Below are positions 1-11,497 of a DNA stretch of 64,000 bases, piece by piece (the stretch's first letter is position 1; every line of letters starts with the position of its first letter). The notes under the pieces were generated by a model. That model was not told the DNA's origin. It worked only from the letters and a program-made list of their open reading frames with translations, and did not search any database. The stretch is from NCBI GenBank assembly GCA_903813345.2, contig CAIIXF020000011.1, positions 29,878,166 to 29,942,165 on the forward strand, read 5' to 3'. The stretch is from Owenia fusiformis (Eukaryota > Annelida > Polychaeta > Sabellida > Oweniidae). Position numbers and translations under genes: made by a program.

Positions 1-1883
1 GTGTCATAACAACAAATATTGCTTATTAAGCAGCTATAAGGATCGTTAGAGTGAAATAATTTTCACAATACTGATGAGAAAACATGTCAAAATATATTTA
101 TCAAAAAATTATATTGATTCTTTTAGGTCAAAAACACCATTTCATATCTGCTTTAAACATGTTAAGTGAACCAAATTTTCCTTTGTGTAACTAGAAAATG
201 TTGTATATGCTATTCTGTTCCAACAAGGTTCGGAAAGATCTTTTATTTCATTCTCAAGAATTGGTAGAAAGGAACACAAATTGATCTAAAAAACAAAAAT
301 TGTGCACAAAAACAATAATATTAATAAATATATATAAATAATTTTTGCATTTAATTGTTGTCAATCAGTAATAAAGGAAAGTATTTTTAAGGAACGTTTT
401 GAATAATTGATTTGAGGGAAAAACAATGTTGAATTTAGTTCACCATATCAATACCAATCCTTTGGAATGTTATTGTGCATTACTTCTATAAGTATGGATA
501 TAAAACTAGAAATCGGCAACTGCACAAAGTAGTCAATCCAAAAGAACAAAAAAAAAATATTCATGAATCTTTTTTAACTTTAAGGAGGTCATTGAAGGTC
601 AAATCTAAAGTCAGGTTTGAACTTGTACATGATTTTGAAAAAAACATATGGTCAATTTGAAGCAAGTTTGAAAAATACCTTTTTGACCTTTTTTACCTTG
701 AGAAGGTCATTGACGGTCAAATCTGAAATCTAAAGTCAGACTTAAGAGAACTTGTAGATGATTTTGAAAAGTCAGTCTAAACAGTACTTGTTAAGTTCTT
801 GGAAGTTGTAAGGTTTTCTTACCAGAAACTTGTTACAACAAACTTGTTACAGACACCGACCACTGTCCGGAAAAAAAGTTGGAGACCATAACAATATGTC
901 AGCTAGAACAAGGCATTGACATGCAAAATGTCATCACCAGCCATTTGTTGCAGGAGTTGAATGCCAAACACCAACCGCCAAATGCTGAATATCAACCAAC
1001 GAACCCCAAAACCAACTGATGACTACTGCCCCAGAATAGTTGGAGACTATTACAATGCCACTGATGCTGCTGGTGGTAGGATAATAAGTAATTGCAAAAA
1101 TGCTTTCACATTTTCAATATTTTTTCTGAAACTCTTAGATTTTCATACAAGAATTTTTGTATAAGATATTCTGACTATAAAAAGGCATTCTGACTCTGAA
1201 TGACAATTATAGAAAAAAATCAGTGATTTAGTATGCTCACAAATTTACCAAAGTATTTTCATGTAATTATTACCCTGACAAATCATAATTAAGCTCAAAA
1301 ACACAATGATATAATGCTCAACAAAGAAATTGATTCCTCTAAATTGCCTGTATAATTTGCTTATGGCTTCAGCTGTTTGTCTTTGAATTTAGATGGGAAA
1401 TAGATACTTAAAATGGAGAAATAATACAATTTGACATAAGATGTTGTAGTTGTTTAGCCATTACTCATTCACAATGGGTGTTTTCTAGCTAATTTCAATA
1501 TTGTCATATTTGCATAGGATGCCGGCTGCTTTTAATAGACATGTTGTAGATGAGATTTCATTCAGTCAGAAGCTCTATAAAATAAAAATTGTCAAAATTA
1601 ACATATCCAGGCTCTAAAATTATGAAAAGTTGTTTATTTGATGTTAGCCTAATTAGTTAAAATTGTCTGACCTTGAAGGTTTGAAGAAGCCTTATTATTA
1701 TATCATTGCTAGAATTTGTGTCCTTTGATTGGCTGATTCAGTACCATGTGATCAAAAATACCAAAGCGTATTTCACAGCTCCCTAAATTTTTGAATTATA
1801 AAGGACATATTGCCCGGCGTATTGCCCGCCCGGGAATTCTGAATCGTCCCGTTTCGTCCATTACAGTTGTGACGTGCATTAAA
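1..1883. other. Non-coding AT-rich stretch with a short direct repeat
   Basis: I see no convincing gene here. The short open frames are not family-like and have no splice-site context. A segment near 575-640 is repeated imperfectly near 692-765; both copies carry the words GGTCATTGA and GGTCAAATCT and end in TGATTTTGAAAA. Similar words recur around 8210-8280, so this looks like a dispersed repeat remnant. Confidence 0.5.
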
Positions 1884-2246
1884 ATGGCAGATGGAAAAAG
1901 ATTTAAAAATCTGAATTCCGATGAATAGAACGACATCTTGAGGGATGTGCATTCTAAAAACACCATTAAATAAACGGGAAAGTCATGGAACATTTTCAAG
2001 TGTTATGTGGACGAAAAGGATATCCAAATAGACGTTAAATCTATCGATAAAATCGTTCTAGATGGAATTTTAGAGCATTTTTTCTTGAACTGCGAACGAA
2101 GGATGGGGAATATTACAAGCGTGCCAGTCTGAAAAGTATTTGTCATGTACTCAATAGGCACATACAAAGTCCACGTAATGATATAAATATCAACAACGAC
2201 TCTGAATTCACCAGATCAAAGACAGCTTATGTTGCTATGTTCACAG
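1884..2246 (+). pseudogene. Crypton-type (DUF3504/ZMYM-KCTD1-like) recombinase-derived fragment, broken
   Basis: Reading forward from the ATG at 1884 gives the N-terminal half of the Crypton-derived domain family found in ZMYM2, QRICH1 and KCTD1-like proteins and in many expanded invertebrate families. The frame starts MADGKRFKNLNSDE, then meets a TAG and a TAA. After about 2080 it continues in another frame with LRTKDGEYYKRASL, LNRHI and NDSEF, the conserved end of this exon type. It ends at a plausible donor (ACAG followed by gttaaa at 2247). I see no recombinase catalytic part downstream. Two stops and one frameshift make it a relic. The family call rests on remembered motifs (LRxKDGxxYKxxSLxxI, LNRHI) and is fairly secure; the exact subfamily is unknown. 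Confidence 0.6.
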
Positions 2247-2342
2247 GTTAAAACAAACATTATTTATTTCTTTGAAATGCATTTATTGATCGTAGCGAAT
2301 GTCTAGCAATGTCTAACAACAACAAGCAATGATATAATAAAA

Positions 2343-2495
2343 CAAATATTTCATTCTATGTTCGGGCAATACCTGTTGCACTTTCAATGATTTTTGCAGC
2401 ATGTATTTCCCTCGCCCTTCGGGCTGCGGGCAATACATGCTGCAAAAATCATTGAAAGATGAACAGGTATTGCCCTCCATAGAATAAAATATTTG
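2343..2495. repeat. Palindromic MITE with GC-rich loop
   Basis: The arms are near-perfect inverted copies: CAAATATTT...TTCTATG on the left pairs with CATAGAA...AAATATTTG on the right. The word GGGCAATAC and the words around ATGATTTTTGCAGCATGTA are mirrored. The loop is GC-rich (CCCTCGCCCTTCGGGCTGCGGG) in an AT-rich surrounding. It lies just after the Crypton-like fragment. No coding capacity. Similar GC-rich loops occur in the hairpins at 20847-21035 and 21147-21278. Confidence 0.75.
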
Positions 2496-2564
2496 CTTAT
2501 TATCCAATTGCTAACAATAAATGTAGGTATATCCAAACCAAAATATTGTTACAGCCCATTGTTT

Positions 2565-2945
2565 ATGGCAAATGGTTCATTACATGTCAAAATAACACAA
2601 AATTACATCAACTCCACAAGGAAAAAAACTCATACATGTCTTAGCAAACAAGGAGGGTTAAAATTTGACAATTTTTGCCCAAAAAGTGCTCAAAATGGTG
2701 AAATGAAAAACTGCATGACTTCTGAAGAATTTTTGGCCAGGATGGGGTTTAATGTTAAGGTGTTGAATATTTATATAGAATGTAGGATCAATACAGGATC
2801 AAAGTCATTAGAAAGCATCAAATCTTTAGGGATCTTAAGTTCTTCAGAAAAAAGCCTGTGGCTTAATAGTGAAGGCAAAACATTAGACATAGTAGAATCT
2901 GGTCATTTACATTTACTAATAAGAGAAGGGCAGAAAATTGAATAG
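2565..2945 (+). CDS. Hypothetical 126-codon open frame, unrecognised
   Basis: The frame opens at the ATG at 2565 and runs 126 codons to a TAG at 2943. A possible splice acceptor (TGTAG at about 2521-2525) precedes it, so it could instead be a terminal exon. The protein is mixed polar and hydrophobic, with several Cys and no signal peptide or membrane segment. I recognise no family. It sits just downstream of the Crypton relic and a MITE, so it may be a transposon remnant or a chance frame. Confidence 0.2.
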   Translation: MANGSLHVKITQNYINSTRKKTHTCLSKQGGLKFDNFCPKSAQNGEMKNCMTSEEFLARMGFNVKVLNIYIECRINTGSKSLESIKSLGILSSSEKSLWLNSEGKTLDIVESGHLHLLIREGQKIE

Positions 2946-4621
2946 TACAACTGATACTTTCAAGAACTTGACTCATAAATACATGTATGTCTGAAAGTAT
3001 AAAGTTAAACAATTAACTGTTTAGTTGTCCTTTTAGTTATTAATAATAACTCTGATTATTAACTCAACATGGACCAAAATGAATACCAAATCAAGCAAAT
3101 GGTACCCGGGTGATACTCTGAACACACAAATTGATCAATGAAAGGATAATCAAATGTCAAAAACAACTAGCAACAAAGTAACAGCACTTTAATTGAGTGA
3201 ACTGAACAAATCACTGATGAAGGACACTTTATATGTCCACTATTTAACCTTGAGTCTATATTTAGAGGAACACTTGTGCGTTTGATCCAGTTAGGATGAT
3301 GATATTAACCTTCTTTTCAGTAACCAATGGAACAGATGAATTTCATTAACTCTTTAAGGAACACAACCATATTCATCCCAAAATTCAATTTACTACAATC
3401 ACATTACTCGATAACTAGAAAATGACAACTCCAAAAGGTGCAATATTTGTAATCTACTTTAAAATGCCTTTCATTTGGGTGTAATAAAGTTATACTTAAA
3501 AGAAATCTCAAAATTAGCCAAAAGTTTACTCAACCTCTTAACATATCCTCTTGGGGTCAGGCCAAGTGATATGGCATATATCTGGTGTCCCAGCAAATGA
3601 GTGGCCTTTTGACATATATTTTCTCGGCAATAGCTAATTCCAATTCGTTGAAAAAGTCTATAAAGTGGCCAAAGGGTATCATCAGCAAGTGGTACAAATA
3701 TGAAAGAGATTGGTTATACCTTTGGTTGGAAAAGAGACACTTTTTTGGTGAAAGTTCCTGACCATTTTCAAAGCAGTGGTTATCTTGAAAGAATTTGGGA
3801 AAAAAAACTACTGACCACAAAATATGAAGAAAATATCCATATGGACAAACTGACAGACGGACGTATGGACAGAGAGCTATATCTATATCAAACTTTGTTG
3901 GGATATAGCAAGGTAAGGGGTTATTATCAAAACTTTCATAAGCCAATCGTGACATCATAATATCAATGGCTCAACTCTAAAAGCAAGTGAATAATGAATC
4001 ATTTTTATGACAACTTCTGGTAATAACCACACGACTCCTTAAATATTATATCTAACAAGAGCCATCGAGACTAATTGCTTGCCCCGAAGAAAAAGTTACT
4101 CTTGATGAATCTAATTTGTTTCCTTACTCGATTGCACTTGCAATAGGGTTCAATGACATTGTCAGTAATATTGTCTCTAAACATAACATTGAATATGGTG
4201 ATAGACTGAATTATATTCATTAGTATCATTAATTCTAGATATACAAATATTCTATATTCTCTAAAGGATTAATAAGATGTGATTTAAACTATCATCTATG
4301 TTGTTAATAAGACATTAAGAAAAAACGTGATATGCAGCAAGCTCAAGTGAATTAATTTTGAAAACCAACACTAGTAAAAACTTGTTCTTATGTATTTGTA
4401 AGCATAAAAATGTAAAGTGACTAGACTAAATCCTTTGAAAACGATAAAAGTACGTAAGTTGTTTTAATTTTCCAACTAGGCTTCAAAATATTCTTCTGTT
4501 TAATCTATAGTCCAACTACAAAAAGGGGGAAAGGGGGGGGGGGGGTAAAAACCGATTAAAACATTCTAGGTCTAGGTCCCTGTTGTATTGTTGAGGTGAC
4601 CAAGGATGGATGAAAAGACTG
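2946..4621. other. Repeat-rich intergenic DNA
   Basis: No supported gene. 3557-3960 is open on both strands, which usually means low-stop repeat sequence. It ends in a GACAGACGGACG tract (about 3850-3880) followed by CTATATCTATATC, the same type of tail seen near 8570, 9320-9545, 11236, 14040 and 62165. A run of G residues lies at about 4530-4545. Confidence 0.5.
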
Positions 4622-6224
4622 TCACTCTGTCTTTTGATTGGAGTACTGCAGAAGTCTGATAATCATACACCTCAATAAGCCAATGATGTGGTACACACAA
4701 AAGAATGCAGCTAAGAGGATGATTAAAATGAAGCATATTACATCTAATAGGAAATACTGCAATACATGTAGTTCATTTATGCTTTCAGACTTCAGATGTT
4801 TTGCACCATTATGTCGAATCACATAATTGACCCAGTAGACAAGTTTTTCACGAAGATCCATGGGTTGATCATGATAGAGGGCAGCACCTATCTTGGCTTT
4901 CTTCCTATAGATGGCAGTGTTTATGACATCCTCCATTGCATGCTGGAGTGTCTCACTTGTTATATTTAAAGGGCTCAGTGTCTGTCCAGATCCTACACGG
5001 TTCGTCAGTTTCTCGCAGTTATATGCCTGATCTAGGAAAAATGGAATTCCAATATTTGGAAGGCCATAGCTCAGAGACTGGTAGGTACTACTTGCTCCAC
5101 AGTGGTGTACAAATAGTTTGACATTTGGATTGGCTAATAAGTCATTCTGTGGAATCCATTTTTCTAAGATTGTATTTGAACCAAGTTTTTCAGGTTTTGG
5201 CCCTGAATTGCTCCATATGACTGTTTGGGGCATGCGGCCAAATGCACTGGCTAATTCATTGACTAAATCCATTGGGAGGTGGCGTAAAATTGAGCCGAAA
5301 CTTACAATTATGACACCATGCTCAATTGCGTCATTTAATATGTCATTATAGTTGTCACTTAATGGTTTAGGGTCATCGAGAAAAAATGCTTCAACTGAAA
5401 CTACATGTGGCATAAATGGAGCAGGGTAATGTAAGACATCACTACGAAATGTAAATACAAGTGAAACTGTTTGATAGAAATTGATAATGTTGTTGCACGA
5501 GGAGTCCTTGATCCCGTGTTTCAGGCAAATGTCTCGACCAGTTGTCAGAATGTAATCTCCAGTATACTTTAGTTTGACACTTTCCCATGTGTTTATCATT
5601 CGTTGCCAAAAAGTCATAGTATCACTATAGTTTGTATGTAGCACAATCGGCATGAATGATGGGTTTAAGGGGTAAAGTGTATTTGACAATGGAGAAAAGG
5701 GCCCCATGTTAAGACTAGTAATCACAGGTACTTTTAGGTAATCTCCTAGTACTCGGGATACAAGAACATGATCATCGGTGGTGATTAAATCAAACTCTTT
5801 CTTTTTCATTACCTCCAAAATTTCAGTATCACTTAAGGCAGCTTTCAGACTACCCAAGTACAGGTTTGATACATCCCTTAACATTTTTGACGCTGGCACA
5901 CCAACTGTATTCAGAATTCTGTTCCTGATTTTGTTGCGACTGAGATGTTTAACTGTTCAGCAGATACTTATGTAATCACATTAAATGCTTTATTTGCAGG
6001 ATGATCTTCAGCTATTTTGAACAATGTATGATCATGTAGTCTTTCAGAGTATAGCATGGTTATATTGTGTCCATCTTTTACCAATATTCTTCCAAGTTTG
6101 AACATGTTCATCAACCTGCTGTTGTAGCCTACATCTATGGGAGTGATTAAGAAATAGCTCCTTGACAGGCAACTACGACCCAAAAGGATATATGCAACAG
6201 CTTCAAAGCACAAAAATGCAACAT
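4622..6224 (-). pseudogene. UDP-glycosyltransferase (UGT) pseudogene
   Basis: Minus-strand remains of a family-1 UGT, which would move sugar from UDP-sugar to small lipophilic acceptors in the ER lumen. Three reading frames are needed. An ATG at 6224 starts a clear signal peptide (MLHFCALKLLHISFW...). The frame then shifts to give the N-terminal domain (MFKLGRILVKDGHN). That frame ends in a TAA at about 5968, where a Tyr would fit. A third frame of about 400 codons carries the C-terminal half: VIIVSFGS, WIPQNDLLANPNVKLF, the donor-binding signature around HHCGASSTYQSLSYGLP and DQAYN, and a C-terminal membrane helix (about residues 380-410 of that part). Total length fits a normal UGT. The usual catalytic His near the N-terminus is not seen and HGG reads HCG. 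No intron could bridge gaps this short. Confidence 0.8.
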
Positions 6225-7294
6225 CTTACAGTGTAGGTCCCTCTTTTTCAAACTTAAGGGTTCTGTAATTGATCCAAAATATCCTACATCAAGCACAACC
6301 TTTTAATTTCAAGTTTCCTTTCCTTTTTTAACTTGCAAAAGAGCGTATCACTTTTATTCTTGACTGGTAAAAAGCTTCCTTATTGTACAAAATTAGTTCC
6401 ATGTACACTTTGTTTTTAACCTTTCAACATAACTTCAATTCCAAGGCATAGCAATTCCCTTAAAACATCCATCTCAAACTGGCTGACTTAAAGGTCAACT
6501 TGGAGAATGATTCAAAGTAGTCGCATCTAAATCAACAAAATCAATGTTATAGCAAAAAAAACATACAGAATGGCTGCCATTTTTCATTTTCAAAATGGCT
6601 TTGTACTTTAGGCAAACTGACAACAAGGGGGGGGGGCAAATTTCAGATCTGAGAAAAAACTTTGGCGTTTGCGCGGAAAAAGATTTTGGGCCCCTAAAAT
6701 AATATTTCAGAGGTTGACAGTTTTGTCTTAATAAATCGTATTTTGTGGGTAAATGTCACCAGCTTTGCAGTTAAAAATAACAAAGAGAGTTTTTCTGCGA
6801 TTGCCATTTTGTTACATCTTTAATAGTCTTGTATGTGCTTGATAATGGATGGCATTTTGATATTTTGTCTTCCAGTTTTAACAAATATGTTGTAATTGAG
6901 ACATTCACACTACATGATTGTTTATATATACTTATTACAACCAGACCAATATTATCTCATAAATTGATGAATTAACTCTCACATCAAGCATTAATTTTTC
7001 TTGTTGATAGCAAGTGAACACCCGTTGTAATATATCTACCTCTTATTATAGATTCAAATCAATCATTTTCTTCATTTTCTCATGAAACAGATCATGTGAT
7101 TAGATAGAATCAAGTGTTAATGCAATATCTCCACTGTAGTTATTAGGAGACCCTTTAAAAGAGTCTTCCAAAAGCTTGCTTAATTTTCCCTTATTTTTCT
7201 TTAACATATTTATTAAGAGGGCAGACATATGGCATCCTATCTTACTCACTTCGAGAGCCATGTTAGATTTTGAAACTTATGGCTCTCCAATGGA
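6225..7294. other. Intergenic DNA, nothing recognised
   Basis: AT-rich sequence with a short G run near 6628. No splice-bounded coding segment was seen on either strand. It lies upstream of the UGT pseudogene. Confidence 0.5.
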
Positions 7295-7790
7295 GAAATG
7301 GACAGCTGAATGATAGTCCCTTTGAAACACGAATTAAGTTGATCCGGGGCTTACTTTTATTCTCTAACTATGTCATACATCATTATCATCCTTCCGTGCA
7401 AGTTTTGGAGCGCTGTAAGTACTTCCTTTTTCGATCAAGACTTGTAATTGTTAGTCCATTGAATGTTTTTTTCTGCCAAATTCCAATAAGGCGTTTTCTG
7501 CTCTGACATTTTCGTAAATCTCCGGAGGTTGTCCGAACCTTACTCATTCTCAAAATTCATATCGTTCATTGTGTATCTTGCTCCTAGCAAACCACCATAT
7601 TGGAAATGGTTCGAAAAAACATTCACTCGTTGAACAATTTACAAGTCTTGATCAAAAAGAAGTATTTCAGCGCTCCAATACTTGCACGGATTGATGATAC
7701 TGATATAAGTCACAGTTAGAGACCAAAAGTAAGCCAAGAATCTCATTATTCATGTTTTAAAGGTCACTATTATTCAGCTGTCCAAGTGCA
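7295..7790. repeat. Foldback (inverted repeat) element
   Basis: The left arm (about 7300-7455) and right arm (about 7632-7785) are diverged inverted copies. GGACAGCTGAAT on the left pairs with ATTCAGCTGTCC on the right, and GCAAGTTTTGGAGCGCTG pairs with CAGCGCTCCAATACTTGC. The open frame in the left arm has no family features. Target duplication could not be read. Confidence 0.65.
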
Positions 7791-9664
7791 CAGTGGGAAA
7801 GCAATTATATCAAAATCCACATAGCTTTCACAGGAAGTAAATCCTATTCATTTTATAAATTGAGATTATTATCATTTAATTATTCATTCTTCCTCACTCT
7901 ATTTCCCCTGCTTCCAACTACCTTACAGTTATGTATGCTCCTACTTAGGGGTTTATTGGGATGATCTTGCCAGGAAAAGGATTTTTTATCTCGGTAAATG
8001 TCAAAGGTCAAAATCTAGGTCAAATCAAAATTTATTTTCAAGTTTCTCAAAGTTTGTCCTTATACTTAATTATTTCTTACAATGAATTAAATTATTACTT
8101 GATATACGTAATGACTACATATTGTTCACTGTATGCCTCAACAAAATTTGAGAAAATGTAAAAAAGTCGCTTTTACATTTTAAAGGTAGAAAAAATTTCA
8201 TTTTCAAATTGACTTCTAGGTCAAGGTCAAAGGTCAAAATCTAGGTCAAAAAGTCAAAATTCAAAATGTCAAAGGTCAACATCATCAAACCAGGTCACAA
8301 ATTCTCGAAGTCTGAAAGTCCTCTAAGCAACTGACTATTTTTTAAAATGTTGCACCAGTTTTGAAAATTAGAGCTCAGAAAAAGGTAAAATTTGGACATT
8401 TTCTAACAGCTTGCTTCAAATTGAACATTTCCTTTTTAAACATCATTAACAGGTTGTAAGATCTTGCGATCTTAATGTCTAGTGTCAATAGTTTAAGGAT
8501 TCAAGCAAAATTAACTTTTATACTGTCCCTACTTTCTCCACATTCATTTAAGAAAATGGTATTGGAGTTATAGCCTGGACAGATGGACATATGGACAATT
8601 TCTCTATCCCTAAGGAACTACCTTTACAGCTATCAATAACCAAACCTCTCCTTATCATCTCCCTATTTTCAAATCATGTGACTAATGCAAGCCAATTGGC
8701 TGTCACAACAAAGTCCTTGGGAATTAACTCAAAAGGAGACAGTAATAATCATATCACAAGAATTCTTGAGTTCTTTAATCAACCGAAGGCTGATTAATTC
8801 CAGTAGGTAAATATTTTTGATAAACATTTCATTTATATATGTGTATTTGTAATTTATCTCAAGGGCATACAAATAATTCAGTGGGTCTTTAGCAGTTTGC
8901 AAATATTTAGTATTCTACATCATACGTGTGTCGTTTGATATCATCAATCAATAATATCGAAGTAAAAGTTACACTTTACATAGTAACTGTGATTAATCCA
9001 TATTCTCAAAGGTCTGTTCAGATTCTACATTATGACTGACAGCCATTTTTTAATACAACATGTACATGTAGCTCAGTTTCAGTATTTTCTTCAGTGGGTC
9101 CTTTAATCACTTTCTTTGTAGGTTTTATGGTATTTTTATTGGAATAATATAACAATAATATATAAATAAAGTCTTTTGTTTATTACAGAAATCTGTTTTT
9201 TGCCTCCCACCCTCCTAACGTTCAATCCATTCAGAACGTTATTCAAAATGAATTGCCATATATCTGTGAAATTCACTTAATATTAGATCTTGGATCTGAA
9301 CATGAATTCAAGAAAGTCTGCGTACTAGAATCTCTGGATGGACAGATAAATAGACTGAGAGGACAAAGGTCCTAATACTTACAATACAAATGAATGTGTG
9401 AAATATTGATAAAAAATATCCAACAAATAGATGGACAGATGAATGAAGAGATGAACAAACAGATTGTGAAATAAATGGCTGGATCAGGGATAGACTGATG
9501 GATGGATGGACTGACTGAGAGATGGATGATGTACAGACAGACAAATGGCCAGCTCCTCTATATCCAATATTAACTTTATAGATTGGATAAAATAATGGTA
9601 GGGTATGGGTAAAATGTGTCAAGGTATAGATTGGATAAAATAATGGTGGGGTATGGGTAACTAG
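7791..9664. other. Intergenic DNA with repeat fragments
   Basis: No supported gene. 8161-8300 holds repeated AAGGTCAAAGGTCAAAATC words. 8555-8600 has a GAGTTATAG...GGACAGATGGACA tail. 9320-9545 is a degenerate GATGGACAGA-type array, open on the minus strand but low in complexity. A unit of about 55 bp containing GGATAAAATAATGGTGGGG is repeated twice at about 9577-9660. Confidence 0.5.
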
Positions 9665-11322
9665 AAAAACAGCAACTCCCACCGAACAAAACATATTATG
9701 CTTATTATAGCTAGTGTAAATGTTGAAATGTTTGTGCACTTTGTGATAGAAGCATGAAATTTGGCACAAAGTTAGTTTATACCATTGTGAACTAGGCATC
9801 ATCATATAAAAGGACGATTCTCGGTTTGGAGAACGAAGTTCATCAATCTAAATGAGCATTATCCCTGCTTCGGACAAATTTGATTTTTTCACATAATATA
9901 GATTTGAATGTCTTCTTTTGAATAGTCATAATTCAGTTTGGGTAATATTTCTAGATTTTTCGCAAAAAAAATATTAGCGCAGTACACTATTGAACTTCTT
10001 TCCCAAAATCGAGACTTGTATTTTATTGAATCGATCTAATTGAGCATTATCCCTGCTTCAGACCAATTTGTTATTTTTACATTTTGTGGATTTAAATGTT
10101 CTCTTTTGAATATTCAAAGTTTAATTTGGGTAATATTTCTATATTTTTCATGAAAAAAATTATTAGCTCAGGAAATCGTCCTTTGAACCAAATCCCTTCA
10201 CTGGTCTCTGAGTTATCAAAGATTACGTTTTTTACGATTGTGGGCCGCCATCTTGAAATTCAGCCGCCATCTTGAAAATTATTTCTTGAACAGAGCTACT
10301 GTGTCCCTAGGCATAATCATATAAAATTTCAACCAAATCTGTTCACTGGTATTTGAGTTATCAAAGATTACGTTTTTTACGAAAGATTGCCGCCATTTTG
10401 AAATTAAGCGGCCATCTAGAAAATGTTTTGTCGAACATAGCTACTGTGTCCCTAAACATCATCATATAAAATTTGAACCAAATCCGTTCACTGGTATTTG
10501 AGTTATCAAAGATTACATATTTTTACGAAAAATGGCCGCCATTTTGAAATTAAGCGGCCATCTTGAAAATCTCTTTTTGTGCGAAACTCCTTTGTCCCTA
10601 GGCATCAGCATATAAAATTTGAACCAAATCCGTTTACTGGTATATGAGTTATCAAAGATTACGTTTTTTACGAATATGGGCCGCCATCTTGAAATTCAGC
10701 CGCCATCTTGAAAATTATTTCTTGAACAGAGCTACTGTGTCCCTAGGCATAATCATATAAAATTTCAACAAAATCTGTTCATTGGTATTTGAGTTATCAA
10801 AGATTACGTTTTTTACGAAAAATTGCCGCCATTTTGAAATTAAGCGGCCATCTAGAAAATGTTTTGTCGAACATAGCTACTGTGTCCCTAAGCATCATCA
10901 AATAAAATTTGAACCAAATCCGTTCACTGGTATTTGAGTTATCAAAGATTACATATTTTTACGAAAAATGGCCGCCATTTTGAAATTAAGCGGCCATCTT
11001 GAAAATCTCTTTTTGTGCGAAACTCCTTTGTCCCTAGGCATCAGCATATAAAATTTGAACCAAATCTGTCAACTTGTATTTGAGTTATCAACGATTACAT
11101 TTTTTACGAAAAATGGCGGCCATTTTGAATTGAGCGGCCATATTGAAAATTCCTTCTCGAGCAGAGGTCCTACACTCATAAGGCATAAGCCTATAAAATT
11201 TGAATCAAATCCGTGAAACGGTATTTGAGTTATCGCCCGGACAAACAGACGGACGGACGGACAGACGGACGAACGGACGGACGGCTTTCCTATATCCCCC
11301 ACGAACTTCGTTCGGTGGGATA
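9665..11322. repeat. Nonautonomous element with a tandem core and CCCACCGAAC/GTTCGGTGGG ends
   Basis: The left boundary carries CCCACCGAAC (9678-9687) and the right boundary its inverse GTTCGGTGGG (11310-11319). Between them lies a tandem array (about 10170-11110) of units near 145 bp, each with a GCCGCCAT.TTGAAA pair, CTGTGTCCCTAGGCAT and TATTTGAGTTATCAAAGATTA. Three unit variants repeat as a block: the text at about 10246 recurs at about 10680. A GGACGGACGGACAGACGGAC tract (11236-11285) precedes the right end. No coding sequence. It lies downstream of the last MSH2 exon found here. The family is not identified. Confidence 0.7.
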
Positions 11323-11497
11323 AAAAGTGTCAAAGATTTATTTTAAGAGTGTCAAATAGGGTAGTTTATAGTAAAGGGACTGTTAGCTGTTTTGAACTTT
11401 CTTCTCAGTCAAGGAGAGAACTATTCCTGTTGAGCTTCATATGTCACAGGGGACTGTTCACCCTGTCGGAATTTATTGTATGTTTGTTTGTGATTAC
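11323..11497. other. Start of the intron after MSH2 exon 14
   Basis: Holds the donor GTAATC directly after the exon ending ...QLNK. No further MSH2 exon was found between here and position 1. Confidence 0.6.

Noticed and set aside
3557-3960. Overlapping open frames on both strands
   Set aside because: Both strands open over repeat DNA ending in the GACAGACGGACG tail; no family match.
9308-9805. 165-codon minus frame rich in Ser, His and Val
   Set aside because: It runs over degenerate GATGGACAGA repeats and shows no splice or family evidence.
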